In this document: in pieces, positions 35,457 through 44,908 of the stretch
Layout: the number at the start of each line of letters is the position of its first letter
Position numbering within the stretch: the stretch's first letter is position 1
Origin: Trinickia soli
GTDB lineage: Bacteria > Pseudomonadota > Gammaproteobacteria > Burkholderiales > Burkholderiaceae
NCBI RefSeq assembly: GCF_002879855.1
Contig: NZ_PNYB01000012.1
Location: 1 to 64,000 of the forward strand
Length of the DNA stretch: 64,000 bases
Direction: 5' to 3'
The notes under the pieces: generated by a model
Seen by the model: only the letters and a program-made list of their open reading frames with translations
Told to the model about the DNA's origin: nothing
The model's database searches: none
Position numbers and translations under genes: made by a program

Positions 35457-36323
35457 ATGACGTCCCAACCCGCGTTCATCCAGGTCGGCGCGCTCGCCGA
35501 CGGCTTTGCGCCCAATAGCCACATTCTTGCGCCAGTCGACGATCTCGAAGGACGCACATTGGTGTTGACCTTCGCGGATGGAAGCGTCGATACGCTGCAT
35601 TTCGGCACCGCGCAATCGGTGGAAGTCGAACGTGTCCCGGCGCAGGCCGTGCGGCCGGCACAACCCCGCGAGCGGCATGTGTGCCGCGTGACCTCGCTGC
35701 GCGCGGACATCTACTTCGTGGATTACATCGGCGCCGACGAGCCGCTCGCGGAGGGAGACGGCCAACCGCGAGCGTCCAGCACTAGCTATGTGCTGGACCT
35801 GAGCAGACAGCTTTGCACTGTCGTCGTAGGTGCGCTACCAAGCGAAAAGGAAACGCGGATCGACGCATTCACGCGCGTCGAGCGCGGAATGGAACTAACG
35901 GGCGTGCAGGCGCAGATACGTCATGGCCGGATCGACGCCGATGTTGGAGCCCCCGGCGCCGGGCTCCATGAGCCGACCACGGAGTTGATCGGCATGCGCA
36001 ACCTGTATATCTACAGCGCGACCGAGCGCTACGAGCACATCTACCTGAACGAGAACTTCTACGCGTGGCAATGCCTGTCTGGCGTGGAGGCGGGACTGGG
36101 CGATGTCGACCGTTGTCACACGATTGGTATCGACACCTCGCTGTATCTGTTCATCTGGCGCGAGAAGATCGTGCCTACGCTTGGCGTCATCATGATCGAC
36201 CTCGAACGGATGAAGACCGACGGCAAGATCTTCGGCTATCACGGCAGCCGCTTCGACGCGCTCTCCAATTTCCCGGTCGGTGCGCACGCAAGGGTGCTCA
36301 ACGTCACGCAGTATCCCGAATGA
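35457..36323 (+). CDS. moaF: MoaF-family protein (monoamine regulon type)
   Basis: The 288-residue protein has the two lipocalin-like halves of the MoaF family: an N-terminal half with PVDDLEGRTLVLTFADGSVD and DIYFVDYIG, and a C-terminal half with ATERYEHIYLNENFYAWQCL, DRCHTIGID and LYLFIWREKIVPTLGVIMID. Databases often call this molybdenum cofactor protein F, but the name comes from the Klebsiella monoamine regulon. Here it lies beside a LuxR regulator and a phenylacetaldehyde-type dehydrogenase, which supports a role in aromatic amine use. ATG 35457 has AGGAG 12 bases upstream. Exact biochemical role unknown. Confidence 0.82.
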   Translation: MTSQPAFIQVGALADGFAPNSHILAPVDDLEGRTLVLTFADGSVDTLHFGTAQSVEVERVPAQAVRPAQPRERHVCRVTSLRADIYFVDYIGADEPLAEGDGQPRASSTSYVLDLSRQLCTVVVGALPSEKETRIDAFTRVERGMELTGVQAQIRHGRIDADVGAPGAGLHEPTTELIGMRNLYIYSATERYEHIYLNENFYAWQCLSGVEAGLGDVDRCHTIGIDTSLYLFIWREKIVPTLGVIMIDLERMKTDGKIFGYHGSRFDALSNFPVGAHARVLNVTQYPE

Positions 36324-36505
36324 ACACGTCGTCCTGACCAGGGGCAAGGGGCGCCGGTACGCGCGCTCGCCCGCCAAATACGCCACAGCGCGAGGCGGTC
36401 CATTCGCGAAGGGAAGGGGATTTGCCGATTAAGGCTCACGCCTTCGAGGCGCCGGTTGCTAGGATCGATTGGGCAAAGACTCGACTGGCTCATGAAGGAG
36501 ACGTG

Positions 36506-37243
36506 ATGTCCTGCGACCCCGGTATTCGCCCCTACCCCACTGCGCGGCACGCAACGCGCGAGGATCATGCGCTCGAAGCCGCCGTGGCTACACTGGCCAA
36601 ACTTGTGCGGCCAGGCGCGACTGTGTTCTACCGGATCGGCAGGGACCGCCAGCCGTCGGGCTTCGAACTGTTCGGCCTGGCGGAGGGGATGCATCGCACC
36701 TATCTGCAGCGCTATTGCCTGCTCGACCCGTTACATCCATCGCGTTGTATCCAACAGCAAGGCAGCGTGCTCACGCTCGCCGGTGAACTGCCCGAGATGC
36801 TGCGCATCAAGTCTGTCTACTGGCAACGCTTCTTGCGGCCTCATCACGTGGTCGACGTGATGGAAGTACTCCTGCGCGCCGATGACGATGTCGTCGGCGC
36901 GTTTTCGCTGCTGCGTTTCGAGCCAGATGCGCCCTTTTCCCGAACGGAGGTGGAAAGTGCGAATGCGCTTGCGCCGTTGCTCGAACTCGTTCTGGAGTCC
37001 AGGCTGCGCCGCGATCCTGCTTTGTGTTTCTCCCCGGCCAAGCCGGAGGCAGCGGACCGTGCGGCGTGTCTTACGCACCGCGAGCAACAGGTCGCGCGGC
37101 TGGTTCGCAACGGGCTCTCGAACAAGCAGATTGCCCGCGATCTGGCGCTCGCCCAGCCCACGGTCAAGACGCACCTATTGCGCATGTTCCGCAAACTCGG
37201 CGTATCAAGTCGCACCGAACTGGTCGGTGTGCTTTTCCACTGA
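36506..37243 (+). CDS. LuxR-type regulator (MoaR-like candidate)
   Basis: The 245-residue product has an N-terminal sensor region without a recognisable receiver or autoinducer domain and a C-terminal LuxR/FixJ helix-turn-helix LTHREQQVARLVRNGLSNKQ ... QPTVKTHLLRMFRKLGV (about residues 185-235). ATG 36506 is preferred because AAGGAG ends six bases upstream. MoaR of the Klebsiella monoamine regulon also has a LuxR-type C-terminus, so this gene, next to moaF and the dehydrogenase, is the likely activator of the cluster. Confidence 0.82.
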   Translation: MSCDPGIRPYPTARHATREDHALEAAVATLAKLVRPGATVFYRIGRDRQPSGFELFGLAEGMHRTYLQRYCLLDPLHPSRCIQQQGSVLTLAGELPEMLRIKSVYWQRFLRPHHVVDVMEVLLRADDDVVGAFSLLRFEPDAPFSRTEVESANALAPLLELVLESRLRRDPALCFSPAKPEAADRAACLTHREQQVARLVRNGLSNKQIARDLALAQPTVKTHLLRMFRKLGVSSRTELVGVLFH

Positions 37244-37459
37244 CGAAGCACGCGCCGCGCAGATATTCGAGCTGCCCACGCCGGTGCGCAACCCCCGGCG
37301 GTTTACCCGCAATTCCAGTGCGTCTGCCGATTTGCGCTAACGCGCGCAGCGCCGGCTCTTTAGAGTCGGGGAGGCAGCAATCGGTGCCCGATTCGCGAAC
37401 GCTGCGGGTAGACCTACACCGGGCGCGCCATTTCACCTCTGAGCCGAGAGATCAACGAT

Positions 37460-38959
37460 ATGAGCAGCGATGCGAAAGTCGCACTATGCGAGGCCGTCCG
37501 TGCATTCGTCGGACGAGAACACGGCCTTTTCGTGGACGGCGCCATTTGCCTTGCCCATTCGCCGCGCCGGTCGAACGTATTCGATCCCGCGACGGGCAAT
37601 GTGCTAACCACAGTGCCGGATGCCGATCCGGCTGACGTGGACAAGGCCGTGGCTAGCGCTCGGGCCGCGTTCGAGGCACGTGTGTGGCGGGGGCTGCGGC
37701 CGGCCGCTCGTGAGCGCATTCTGTTGCGTTTCGCGGATGTGTTGGAGGCGCATGCCGAAGAGCTTGCGCAGCTGGAGACCCTCAATCAGGGCAAGTCGAT
37801 CAATGTGGCCCGTGCGATCGACGTGGCGGCGACGCTCGAGTACGTCCGCTATATGGCGGGATGGGCGACGAAGATCGTGGGGGAGACGCTGGACGTGTCG
37901 ATCCCGTTTCCGCCGGGCGCGCGCTATACCGCGTTCACGCGGCAAGAGCCTGTGGGCGTGGTAGCCGGTATCGTGCCGTGGAATTTCCCGATGATGATTG
38001 CAGTCTGGAAGCTGGTTCCCGCACTCGCGGCCGGGTGCTCAGTCGTCATCAAACCGTCGCCCGAGACACCACTCACGGCGTTGCGGCTGGCCGAACTGGC
38101 CATCGACGCAGGCATTGGGCCGGGCGTGTTCAACGTGGTGACGGGGGGCGCCGAATGCGGCGCCGCGCTTGCCGCGCATCCCGGCGTCAACAAAATTTCG
38201 TTTACCGGTTCGACGCCCACCGGCAAGCGGGTCGGCACCGCGGCTGTGCAAAACATGACGCGCTTTTCGCTCGAACTCGGCGGCAAGAATCCGGCAGTGA
38301 TGCTCGCAGACATCGACGTCGACCAGGCGGTGCAGGGTGTGCTCGCGGGCGGGCTTTTGAACCAGGGGCAGGTGTGCGCGGCGGTGTCGCGCATCTATGT
38401 GCATCGCAGCAAATACCGGAAGGTGCTCGAGGGGCTGGCCGACAGCGCCAACGCTATGACGATGGGCCCCGGCCTCGACCCGTCCGCGCAGATCAACCCG
38501 CTGGTTTCCGCGCACCACCGCGCACGTGTGGAAGAACACCTTGCACGCGCCCGCGCAGAGGGGCTACAGTTTTTGGCAGGCGGCACGCAGGTCGATGCGC
38601 CCGGCTACTATGTGCGGCCCGCCGTGATCGCCGATGTTCCGCCCGACGCCTCCATCATGCGCGACGAAGTGTTCGGGCCCGTACTGGCGCTCGCGCCGTT
38701 CGATGACCCGGCCGAAGCCTTGCGTCTTGCGAACGACAGCCCATACGGCCTCGCCGCGAGCCTTTGGACCAACGACCTGCGCGCGGCGATGAGCCTCGTT
38801 CCACAGATCGAGGCCGGTACTGTGTGGGTGAATTGCCATGTGCCGCTCGATCCCGGTATGCCGTTCGGCGGTTACAAGCAGTCCGGCATCGGTCGCGAGT
38901 TTGGGCGACATGCGATCGAGGGTTTCACCGAAACGAAGTCGGTTTGCATTGCGTACTGA
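37460..38959 (+). CDS. feaB: Phenylacetaldehyde dehydrogenase, FeaB/PadA type
   Basis: This 499-residue NAD-dependent aldehyde dehydrogenase is close in wording to E. coli FeaB: HGLFVDGA, NVFDPATGNVLTTVPDADPA, ARERILLRFADVLE, VPWNFPMMI, catalytic Glu in LELGGKNPAVML (about 272) and catalytic Cys in NQGQVCAAVSRIYV (about 306), and a C-terminus TKSVCIAY. The family oxidises phenylacetaldehyde from phenylethylamine to phenylacetate. The nearby MoaF, amine-oxidase-like flavoprotein and permease fit a monoamine pathway. Related aldehydes cannot be excluded. Confidence 0.87.
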   Translation: MSSDAKVALCEAVRAFVGREHGLFVDGAICLAHSPRRSNVFDPATGNVLTTVPDADPADVDKAVASARAAFEARVWRGLRPAARERILLRFADVLEAHAEELAQLETLNQGKSINVARAIDVAATLEYVRYMAGWATKIVGETLDVSIPFPPGARYTAFTRQEPVGVVAGIVPWNFPMMIAVWKLVPALAAGCSVVIKPSPETPLTALRLAELAIDAGIGPGVFNVVTGGAECGAALAAHPGVNKISFTGSTPTGKRVGTAAVQNMTRFSLELGGKNPAVMLADIDVDQAVQGVLAGGLLNQGQVCAAVSRIYVHRSKYRKVLEGLADSANAMTMGPGLDPSAQINPLVSAHHRARVEEHLARARAEGLQFLAGGTQVDAPGYYVRPAVIADVPPDASIMRDEVFGPVLALAPFDDPAEALRLANDSPYGLAASLWTNDLRAAMSLVPQIEAGTVWVNCHVPLDPGMPFGGYKQSGIGREFGRHAIEGFTETKSVCIAY

Positions 38960-39055
38960 AGCGCAGTGGGCGTTGGCGGTACGAAAGTGTCGGAGACCTT
39001 GTCGCAATCGGTATTTTGATCGGGCACGATGCTTTGTGTTTCGCAGGAGAGGATC

Positions 39056-39994
39056 ATGGAATTCCGCACTGCCGCCCTCGCCGACGCCCATGATCTGTCG
39101 CATGCCGTCAACGGCTGGGAGCAGATTTACCGCCAGATCACGCCCGGTCGCTTCGAAGGCACGCTGTTCCAGGTGAACAGTCCCGGCTTCCAGTTTTTCC
39201 AGGAAGCGACCAACCGACGGGTCGTGCAGTCGGGCGTCTCGCCGTGCGGCGTCTCGTCTATAGCGGTACCGCTGACCGCGCCCATGCAGGGCACGTTCCA
39301 GGGGCAGCGTGTCGATGGCTACGCCATCATGGCACTCGGCACGCACGAGGAGTTTCGCCTCTACACCCCGGAGTCGATGCACTACGCCGTCGTCAGCCTC
39401 GCGGCCGGAACGATGGAGGAGCTCGTCGGAATTACGGTCGGCGACGCTGCCGTGCGTCAGTTGAGAAAGCACGTGTTGCCCGTGCCCGGCGAACGCGTTG
39501 CGGTTCTGCGCGAAGTCCTGACGCGCTATTTGGACGCTGCCGCTCGCAATCCGGCTGGCTTCGTCAATCCGTCGGCCACACGACTTTTTCAGGATGAAGT
39601 GGTGAGCCTCATGCTCGGTCTTCTCGAGGCCGCCACCGACGAGGCACGCGACCTGACGCACAGCACCTACAGTGAAATCGTGCGGCGCTGCGAACGCCTG
39701 ATCCAGGACCAGGCGGACGAGCCTCTCACGGTTCTCGATTTGTGCCGCCATCTGCGCTGTAGCCGGCGCACGCTTCAGACGAGCTTTCAGCGCGTCGCGA
39801 ATGTCACTCCGGTCGAATACCTGCGCTCCATCCGCCTCAACGCCGTTCGCCAGCTGTTGCGCTCGACAGCGGCGGGAGAATTGCTGATCGGCGATGCCGC
39901 TGCTCGATGGGGGTTCACGCATCTCAGCTACTTCGCGCGTGAGTACCGCGACCTCTTCGGCGAACTGCCCTCGCAAACGCCGAGAAAGAATTGA
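39056..39994 (+). CDS. AraC-family transcriptional regulator
   Basis: The 312-residue protein has an N-terminal cupin-like ligand region and a C-terminal double helix-turn-helix (LTVLDLCRHLRCSRRTLQTS, then AARWGFTHLSYFAREYRDLF, about 225-305). The RYFAREYR-type second helix and the general pattern recall EutR/FeaR-like activators. ATG 39056 follows GAGAGG. It reads with the dehydrogenase gene and before the permease gene, so it probably responds to an amine or aldehyde. With the LuxR protein it gives the cluster two regulators. Confidence 0.86.
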   Translation: MEFRTAALADAHDLSHAVNGWEQIYRQITPGRFEGTLFQVNSPGFQFFQEATNRRVVQSGVSPCGVSSIAVPLTAPMQGTFQGQRVDGYAIMALGTHEEFRLYTPESMHYAVVSLAAGTMEELVGITVGDAAVRQLRKHVLPVPGERVAVLREVLTRYLDAAARNPAGFVNPSATRLFQDEVVSLMLGLLEAATDEARDLTHSTYSEIVRRCERLIQDQADEPLTVLDLCRHLRCSRRTLQTSFQRVANVTPVEYLRSIRLNAVRQLLRSTAAGELLIGDAAARWGFTHLSYFAREYRDLFGELPSQTPRKN

Positions 39995-40211
39995 CGCGCC
40001 ACGCCAGGCGCGCGTCGAAGCGCTCCCACGGGAACGCGTAAACCCCAAGCATGCGACGTCTTGCCAATCTGTGCTGCCGGATTCGACTTTTGGCTTCATA
40101 CATTGCCATCCATGCGGCGGGCTACCGTCCGGTCCAGTCGGAGCGGAGACGAGGGATCCCGATGCCGTGTACCACGACAGCAGGCAGGCAATTCCATCGG
40201 GAGCGAATCAA

Positions 40212-41660
40212 ATGAGTGTCGCAATGGACCCTACACCGTCGACCGAGCTGCGCAAGGGCGCGCTCGGCCTCGGCTTCATCGTTTTCTTCGTCATCTCGGC
40301 CGCGGGCCCGCTCGTCGCGATTGCGGGCGGCTTCCCCATCGGCATCATGCTGGGCAACGGAGCCGGCACACCGGCGCTGCTCATTGCCACCGTGCTGATC
40401 TTGCTGATGTTCGCCGCGGGATACACGGCGATGTCGCGCTATGTCACGAACGCCGGCGGGTTCTATGCCTTCACGGCCCGCGGGCTGGGCGGAACCGCGG
40501 GCGGTGCCGCGGCGTTTCTCGCGCTGCTCGGCTACAACACGATGCAGATCGGGCTTTACGGAATGTTTGGAGCAGTGGCGTCCGGCTTCCTGTCCGCGCG
40601 TCTCGGCATCGCTATGCCTTGGTGGATCTGTTCGCTCGTCGCGTTGGCCAGCATAGCGGTGCTCGGCTACCGGCAAATCGACCTATCGGCGAAGCTGCTG
40701 TCGCTGCTCGTGTTCGGCGAATACATTATCGTGCTCATTCTCGACACGGCGATCCTCAAGGCGGGCGGCGCACACGGCATTACCTTTGCGTCGTTCACGC
40801 CGCACGTATTCCTGAGCGGCACGCCGGCCATCGGATTCCTGTTCTGCTTTGCCAGCTTCGTCGGCTTCGAGGCCACCACGATCTATAGCGAAGAGGCGAA
40901 AAATCCGCGCCGCACGGTACCGCTTGCGACGTACATCTCAGTGTTGCTGATCGGCGGCTTCTACGCGTTCTCGCTGTGGTGCATGGTGATCGGCGCGGGC
41001 GCCGGCGAGATCGTGAAGACCCTGAACGGACTTTCCGATCCCACAACGTTTCTCTATTCGCTGTCCGATCACTACGCCAACCATGCATTGACCGACGCGA
41101 TGAGCGTGCTATTCATCACGAGCGTTTACGCGGGTCTTCTCGCCTTCCACAATTCGGCGGCGCGTTACTTCTATGCAAGCGGGCGCGAAGGCTTGCTGCC
41201 CGCATCGCTCGGGCACACGCATGCCTCGCACAGCAGCCCACACGTTGGGTCGGTACTTCAGACCATCATTGCCGCGTGTGTCGTCATCGCGTTCATCGTC
41301 GGCAAGTCGGATCCCGTACTCACGCTGTTCTCGTGGCTTACCAATCTTGCGACGCTTTGCATCATCGCCTTGATGGTGCTGTCGTCCGCGGCCGTGCTTC
41401 GGTTTTTCACGCGGACGCCCCACCGGGAGGAAGGCGCGTTGCGCGTCTTCGCGTTCCCGGTGCTTTCCGGTATTGCACTTCTCGGTGTGCTCGTGCTCGC
41501 CATCATCAACTTCCCGGTTCTGACGGGCGCAAGCGTCGGGCTCTCGTATGGGCTCATCGTGTTGATGCCGGCTTTCGCCATCGCCGGGATCGTCTCTGCC
41601 CGTCGGCTCAAGACGCGTAATCCACGCGCGTTCGACGCGCTGGGCAATTCGCGGCTCTAA
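40212..41660 (+). CDS. APC-superfamily amino acid/amine permease
   Basis: A 482-residue membrane protein with about 12 predicted transmembrane helices (FIVFFVISAAGPLVAIAGGF, LLIATVLILLMFAAGYTAM and so on). Helix 1 holds the GPLVAIAGG loop where APC carriers bind the substrate amino group, and GFEATTIYSEEAKNPRRTVP is the consensus between helices 6 and 7. The likely substrate is an aromatic or aliphatic amine because the neighbours are an amine-oxidase-like flavoprotein and an aldehyde dehydrogenase. ATG 40212 follows GGGAG. Confidence 0.87.
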   Translation: MSVAMDPTPSTELRKGALGLGFIVFFVISAAGPLVAIAGGFPIGIMLGNGAGTPALLIATVLILLMFAAGYTAMSRYVTNAGGFYAFTARGLGGTAGGAAAFLALLGYNTMQIGLYGMFGAVASGFLSARLGIAMPWWICSLVALASIAVLGYRQIDLSAKLLSLLVFGEYIIVLILDTAILKAGGAHGITFASFTPHVFLSGTPAIGFLFCFASFVGFEATTIYSEEAKNPRRTVPLATYISVLLIGGFYAFSLWCMVIGAGAGEIVKTLNGLSDPTTFLYSLSDHYANHALTDAMSVLFITSVYAGLLAFHNSAARYFYASGREGLLPASLGHTHASHSSPHVGSVLQTIIAACVVIAFIVGKSDPVLTLFSWLTNLATLCIIALMVLSSAAVLRFFTRTPHREEGALRVFAFPVLSGIALLGVLVLAIINFPVLTGASVGLSYGLIVLMPAFAIAGIVSARRLKTRNPRAFDALGNSRL

Positions 41661-41814
41661 TCCGCCGCGTAGCGACTGATTCATTCCCTTCCCGCAAGCC
41701 AGATGAGGGCGCTCTGCGCCGCTCAGCGGGATTGGCTTTGCCCGAAGTTCGCCGCACTGGAGAGCGAACTCCATTCGGGCCGCAGGATTCTCGACAAAAC
41801 ACAGGAGTTAGAAC

Positions 41815-43029
41815 GTGAAAGGTAAAGCGAGACATGCCGCCGTGTGCGCCATGCTGTTCGGTGCGGCGGTTCACGAGGCACACGCGCAAAGCAGCGTGAC
41901 GCTGTATGGATCGGTGGATGCAGGGGTCCTCTATTCGACCAATCAGCAGGTCACCGACGCGAGCGGCGCCGTGCACGGCGGGCATGCGGTGCAGCTTGGG
42001 GGCGGCTATCTGATGCCCTCCCGGTGGGGGCTCATGGGGACCGAGGAGCTGGGAGGCGGCCTTAAAGCGACGTTTGCGCTCGAGAACCAATTCCTGACCG
42101 GAAACGGTGCGATGCTGCAGAATGGCGCGCTCTTCAATCGCCAGGCATGGGTCGGTATGCGGGACGATCGGTATGGCACCCTCAGTCTCGGGCGGCAATA
42201 CGATTCGTACTCCGATTTCCTCGGCGTCTATGCGTCGAGCAATGCGTGGTCGACGCTCTACGGGGCGCACTTCGGTGACGTCGATAACCTCAACGAAGCG
42301 TTCAACATGAATAACGCCGTGAAGTTCACGAGCGTCGACTTCAGCGGGTTCACCTTCGGCGGCACGTTCAGTCTGGGCGGCCAAGCCGGCGACTTCAGCG
42401 CACGACGCGGCTATGCGCTTGCCGCAGCCTATACCCATGGCCCCGTGTCGGTGAGCGCCGGTTATCTCGCTCTCGACAATCCGCTCGACGCCGCGCTGGG
42501 CGGAACCTCCGGCTACATAGGCGACTTTGCCTGCAGCAACGCGGCGGCGATGTACTGCAATCTGCAGAATGCCCGCACCATGAAGGAGGCAGGTGTTGGT
42601 GCATCGGTCACGTTAGGTCACGCGTTGGTCGCGCTCGTCTATACACACACGAAGCTCGAAAGAAGCGCGTACTTCGCGAGCAGTGCAAGTCCTGACGGGG
42701 CAGACGTGACGTTCGATATTGCCGAATTGAACACCACATACAACCTGACGCCGGCATGGACGCTTGGAGCTGCGTACATCTTCAACCGCGCGCGCGTCGA
42801 AGGGGGCGGTTCGACGCGCGTCCATCAGGTCAACCTGGGCGCGACCTACGCGCTGTCGAAGCGCACGGCACTGTACGGCGTAGCGATCGGACAGGTGGCA
42901 TCCGGGCAGGGACTGGGCATCAACCCTGCGACGGGCGGCACGGCAAATTACGCTCAGATACCGAACCTGGTCAACAGCAATTCGAATCGCCAGCTCGCGT
43001 TGATGGCGGGATTAAGGATGATGTTCTAA
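41815..43029 (+). CDS. Outer-membrane porin, Burkholderia type
   Basis: The 404-residue protein starts at GTG 41815 with a signal peptide (AVCAMLFGAAVHEAHA, cleaved before QSSV) and then SSVTLYGSVDAGVLYSTN, the invariant opening of betaproteobacterial trimeric porins, followed by LGGGYLMPSRWGLMGTEELG and a beta-rich chain that ends in aromatic Phe (MMF). AGGAG lies 8 bases upstream. It probably admits the substrate of the same cluster through the outer membrane. Many such porins have broad specificity. Confidence 0.9.
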   Translation: MKGKARHAAVCAMLFGAAVHEAHAQSSVTLYGSVDAGVLYSTNQQVTDASGAVHGGHAVQLGGGYLMPSRWGLMGTEELGGGLKATFALENQFLTGNGAMLQNGALFNRQAWVGMRDDRYGTLSLGRQYDSYSDFLGVYASSNAWSTLYGAHFGDVDNLNEAFNMNNAVKFTSVDFSGFTFGGTFSLGGQAGDFSARRGYALAAAYTHGPVSVSAGYLALDNPLDAALGGTSGYIGDFACSNAAAMYCNLQNARTMKEAGVGASVTLGHALVALVYTHTKLERSAYFASSASPDGADVTFDIAELNTTYNLTPAWTLGAAYIFNRARVEGGGSTRVHQVNLGATYALSKRTALYGVAIGQVASGQGLGINPATGGTANYAQIPNLVNSNSNRQLALMAGLRMMF

Positions 43030-43201
43030 GACGTCGGATCCTGCGTGGGGAAACAACGACGCAAGCAGAGCGCTCTGGTTTTCGTCGAGAGGCTGCCGAT
43101 TTGTGATAACGGCGTAGGTTCTGTCTGCTTAAGATCGTTTGCACACCACGATTGTGCGGGCCATGGCAGGCCCGCACGTTTCGCTACAAACGGGACGCGC
43201 A

Positions 43202-44503
43202 ATGCACACGGATGAAACGCCGACGTACTACACGGCAACCAGAAAATACGATTTGAGTTTCCCGTCGCTCGACGGCGATATTGAAGCGGACGTGGTGATC
43301 GTCGGCGGCGGATTCTCCGGCGTTCACACAGCGCTCGAGCTAGCGGAGCAGGGTGTGACCGACACCGTTGTTCTGGAAGGACGCTACCTGGGGTATGGCG
43401 GTACGGGGCGCAACGGTGGCCAGGTCATGGCCGGGATCGGACACGATCTCGATGCGATCAAAGCCGATGTTGGCGAAGAGGGCTTGCGGGCGATATTCGC
43501 GCTCAGCGACCTCGGACCGCAGATCATGCGTGACCGTATCGCCAAATACAACATCGATGCGGACTTCCGTAGCGGATACGGCTATCTCGCCTATAACGCG
43601 CGCCAGGCGAAGACCCTGCGCAGTTGGGAAACGGAATTCAAGTCGCTCGGTTCCCCGCACGAAATACGTTTTATGGAAGGGCGCGACGTTAGGCAGATCG
43701 TTGGTTCCGACGTCTACGAAGCCGCACTGCTGCATATGGGCGGCGGGCATGTGCATTCGCTCAATCTGCTGCTTGGCGAGGCGAAGGCGATTTCGGAGAT
43801 CTACGGCGTCAGGATCTTCGAATACAGCCCGGCGCTGGAGGTGACTTATGGTGACCGGATCAGAGTCAGAACGGCAAAGGGATCGGTAAGCGCACGCAAG
43901 CTGGTGTGGGCCGTAGACGGATTCAATAACCGGATCGAGCCGGAGCTACATCGCAGCACGATCAACGTGTACGCATTCAACTCGGTAACGGAACCGCTGA
44001 GCCAGGACCTGATCGAGCGGATCAGCCCGATTCGTGGCGCGTATAGCGACATCCGGCCGATCATCAATTACTACCGGGTGACGAACGATAACCGGCTGAT
44101 GTTCGGTTCGTCGACGCAGGTAATCGAACGCGTACCCACCGATCTCAAGCAATGGAACCGACGCTTGATGCTGGAGGTATTTCCGTACCTGCACGACGTC
44201 CGAATCGATCTAGCGTGGGGCGGACCTATGGCTACAACGCGCAACCTTTTTCCGCAGATCGGCTCTCTGCCTGGACATTCCAACGCGTTCTTCGTACAGG
44301 GCTACTCCGGCTTCGGCGTCACGCCGAGCCAGATCATCTGCAAGATTCTGGCAGAGGGCATCCTGGGCGGCTCGGAGCGCTATCGGCTGATCAGCGCAAT
44401 CAGTCGTGCGGAAATCAGCGGCAAGGACCGCTATCGCGCGTTGCTCGTCAGCCTTGGCAAGGCGCTTCACCAGATTTCCGGCTACTGGAATGGACGCCGT
44501 TGA
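43202..44503 (+). CDS. FAD-dependent amine/amino-acid oxidoreductase (PuuB/DadA-like)
   Basis: The 433-residue protein has VVIVGGGFSGVHTALELAEQG (about 32-52), GYGGTGRNGGQVM and a C-terminal QGYSGFGVTPSQIICKILAE, the pattern of gamma-glutamylputrescine oxidase/glycine oxidase-like DAO flavoproteins. These oxidise a primary or secondary amine to an aldehyde or keto product with release of ammonia. With the dehydrogenase and permease it completes an amine-to-acid route. ATG 43202 is the best start; the frame opens earlier at 43139 without conserved residues. Confidence 0.85.
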   Translation: MHTDETPTYYTATRKYDLSFPSLDGDIEADVVIVGGGFSGVHTALELAEQGVTDTVVLEGRYLGYGGTGRNGGQVMAGIGHDLDAIKADVGEEGLRAIFALSDLGPQIMRDRIAKYNIDADFRSGYGYLAYNARQAKTLRSWETEFKSLGSPHEIRFMEGRDVRQIVGSDVYEAALLHMGGGHVHSLNLLLGEAKAISEIYGVRIFEYSPALEVTYGDRIRVRTAKGSVSARKLVWAVDGFNNRIEPELHRSTINVYAFNSVTEPLSQDLIERISPIRGAYSDIRPIINYYRVTNDNRLMFGSSTQVIERVPTDLKQWNRRLMLEVFPYLHDVRIDLAWGGPMATTRNLFPQIGSLPGHSNAFFVQGYSGFGVTPSQIICKILAEGILGGSERYRLISAISRAEISGKDRYRALLVSLGKALHQISGYWNGRR

Positions 44504-44539
44504 GTTCCATTCTCTTCTTTCGACACGGGATTTTTCATC

Positions 44540-44908
44540 ATGAGTCTGACCATCATCGATCGCAATATGACGATCGTGCATCTTCATCCGTGGGGCAGTC
44601 TGAGCAAGCTCGGCGCCGAAATTCTCGAAGGGGGAGACGTGCAGGCATATGGCGACGCGACGCACGGCGAGCCCACCGATCCCATCAACGCAGGCTATTT
44701 CGGTACGTCGAAAGGCACTTACCGCCTCGTGTACCCCTTCAGTGAACAGGCAACGATCCTGCAGGGAGAAGTGCGTATCACGGACGAGTCGACCGGGCAA
44801 AGCGCGCTATTCCGTGCAGGCGATTCCTGGTTTGTGGAAAAGGGAACGCCTACGCTATGGGAAGTGTTGAGCGATGGTTTTACGAAACACTATTTGGCGT
44901 TCTCGTGA
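44540..44908 (+). CDS. Small cupin protein, DUF861/EutQ-like
   Basis: The 122-residue single cupin domain shows YFGTSKGTYRLVYPFSEQAT and GDSWFVEKGTPTLWEVLSDG, as in the DUF861 group (EutQ-related and (S)-ureidoglycine-type small cupins). It lies 36 bp after the amine oxidoreductase and should be co-transcribed. Small cupins of this sort frequently accompany DAO flavoproteins in amino-compound catabolism; the role, metabolic or sensory, is not known. Confidence 0.8.
   Translation: MSLTIIDRNMTIVHLHPWGSLSKLGAEILEGGDVQAYGDATHGEPTDPINAGYFGTSKGTYRLVYPFSEQATILQGEVRITDESTGQSALFRAGDSWFVEKGTPTLWEVLSDGFTKHYLAFS

Noticed and set aside
35457-36323. MoaF read as molybdenum cofactor biosynthesis
   Set aside because: No cofactor gene or molybdoenzyme lies in the window and neighbours are amine catabolic genes; the name derives from the monoamine regulon.
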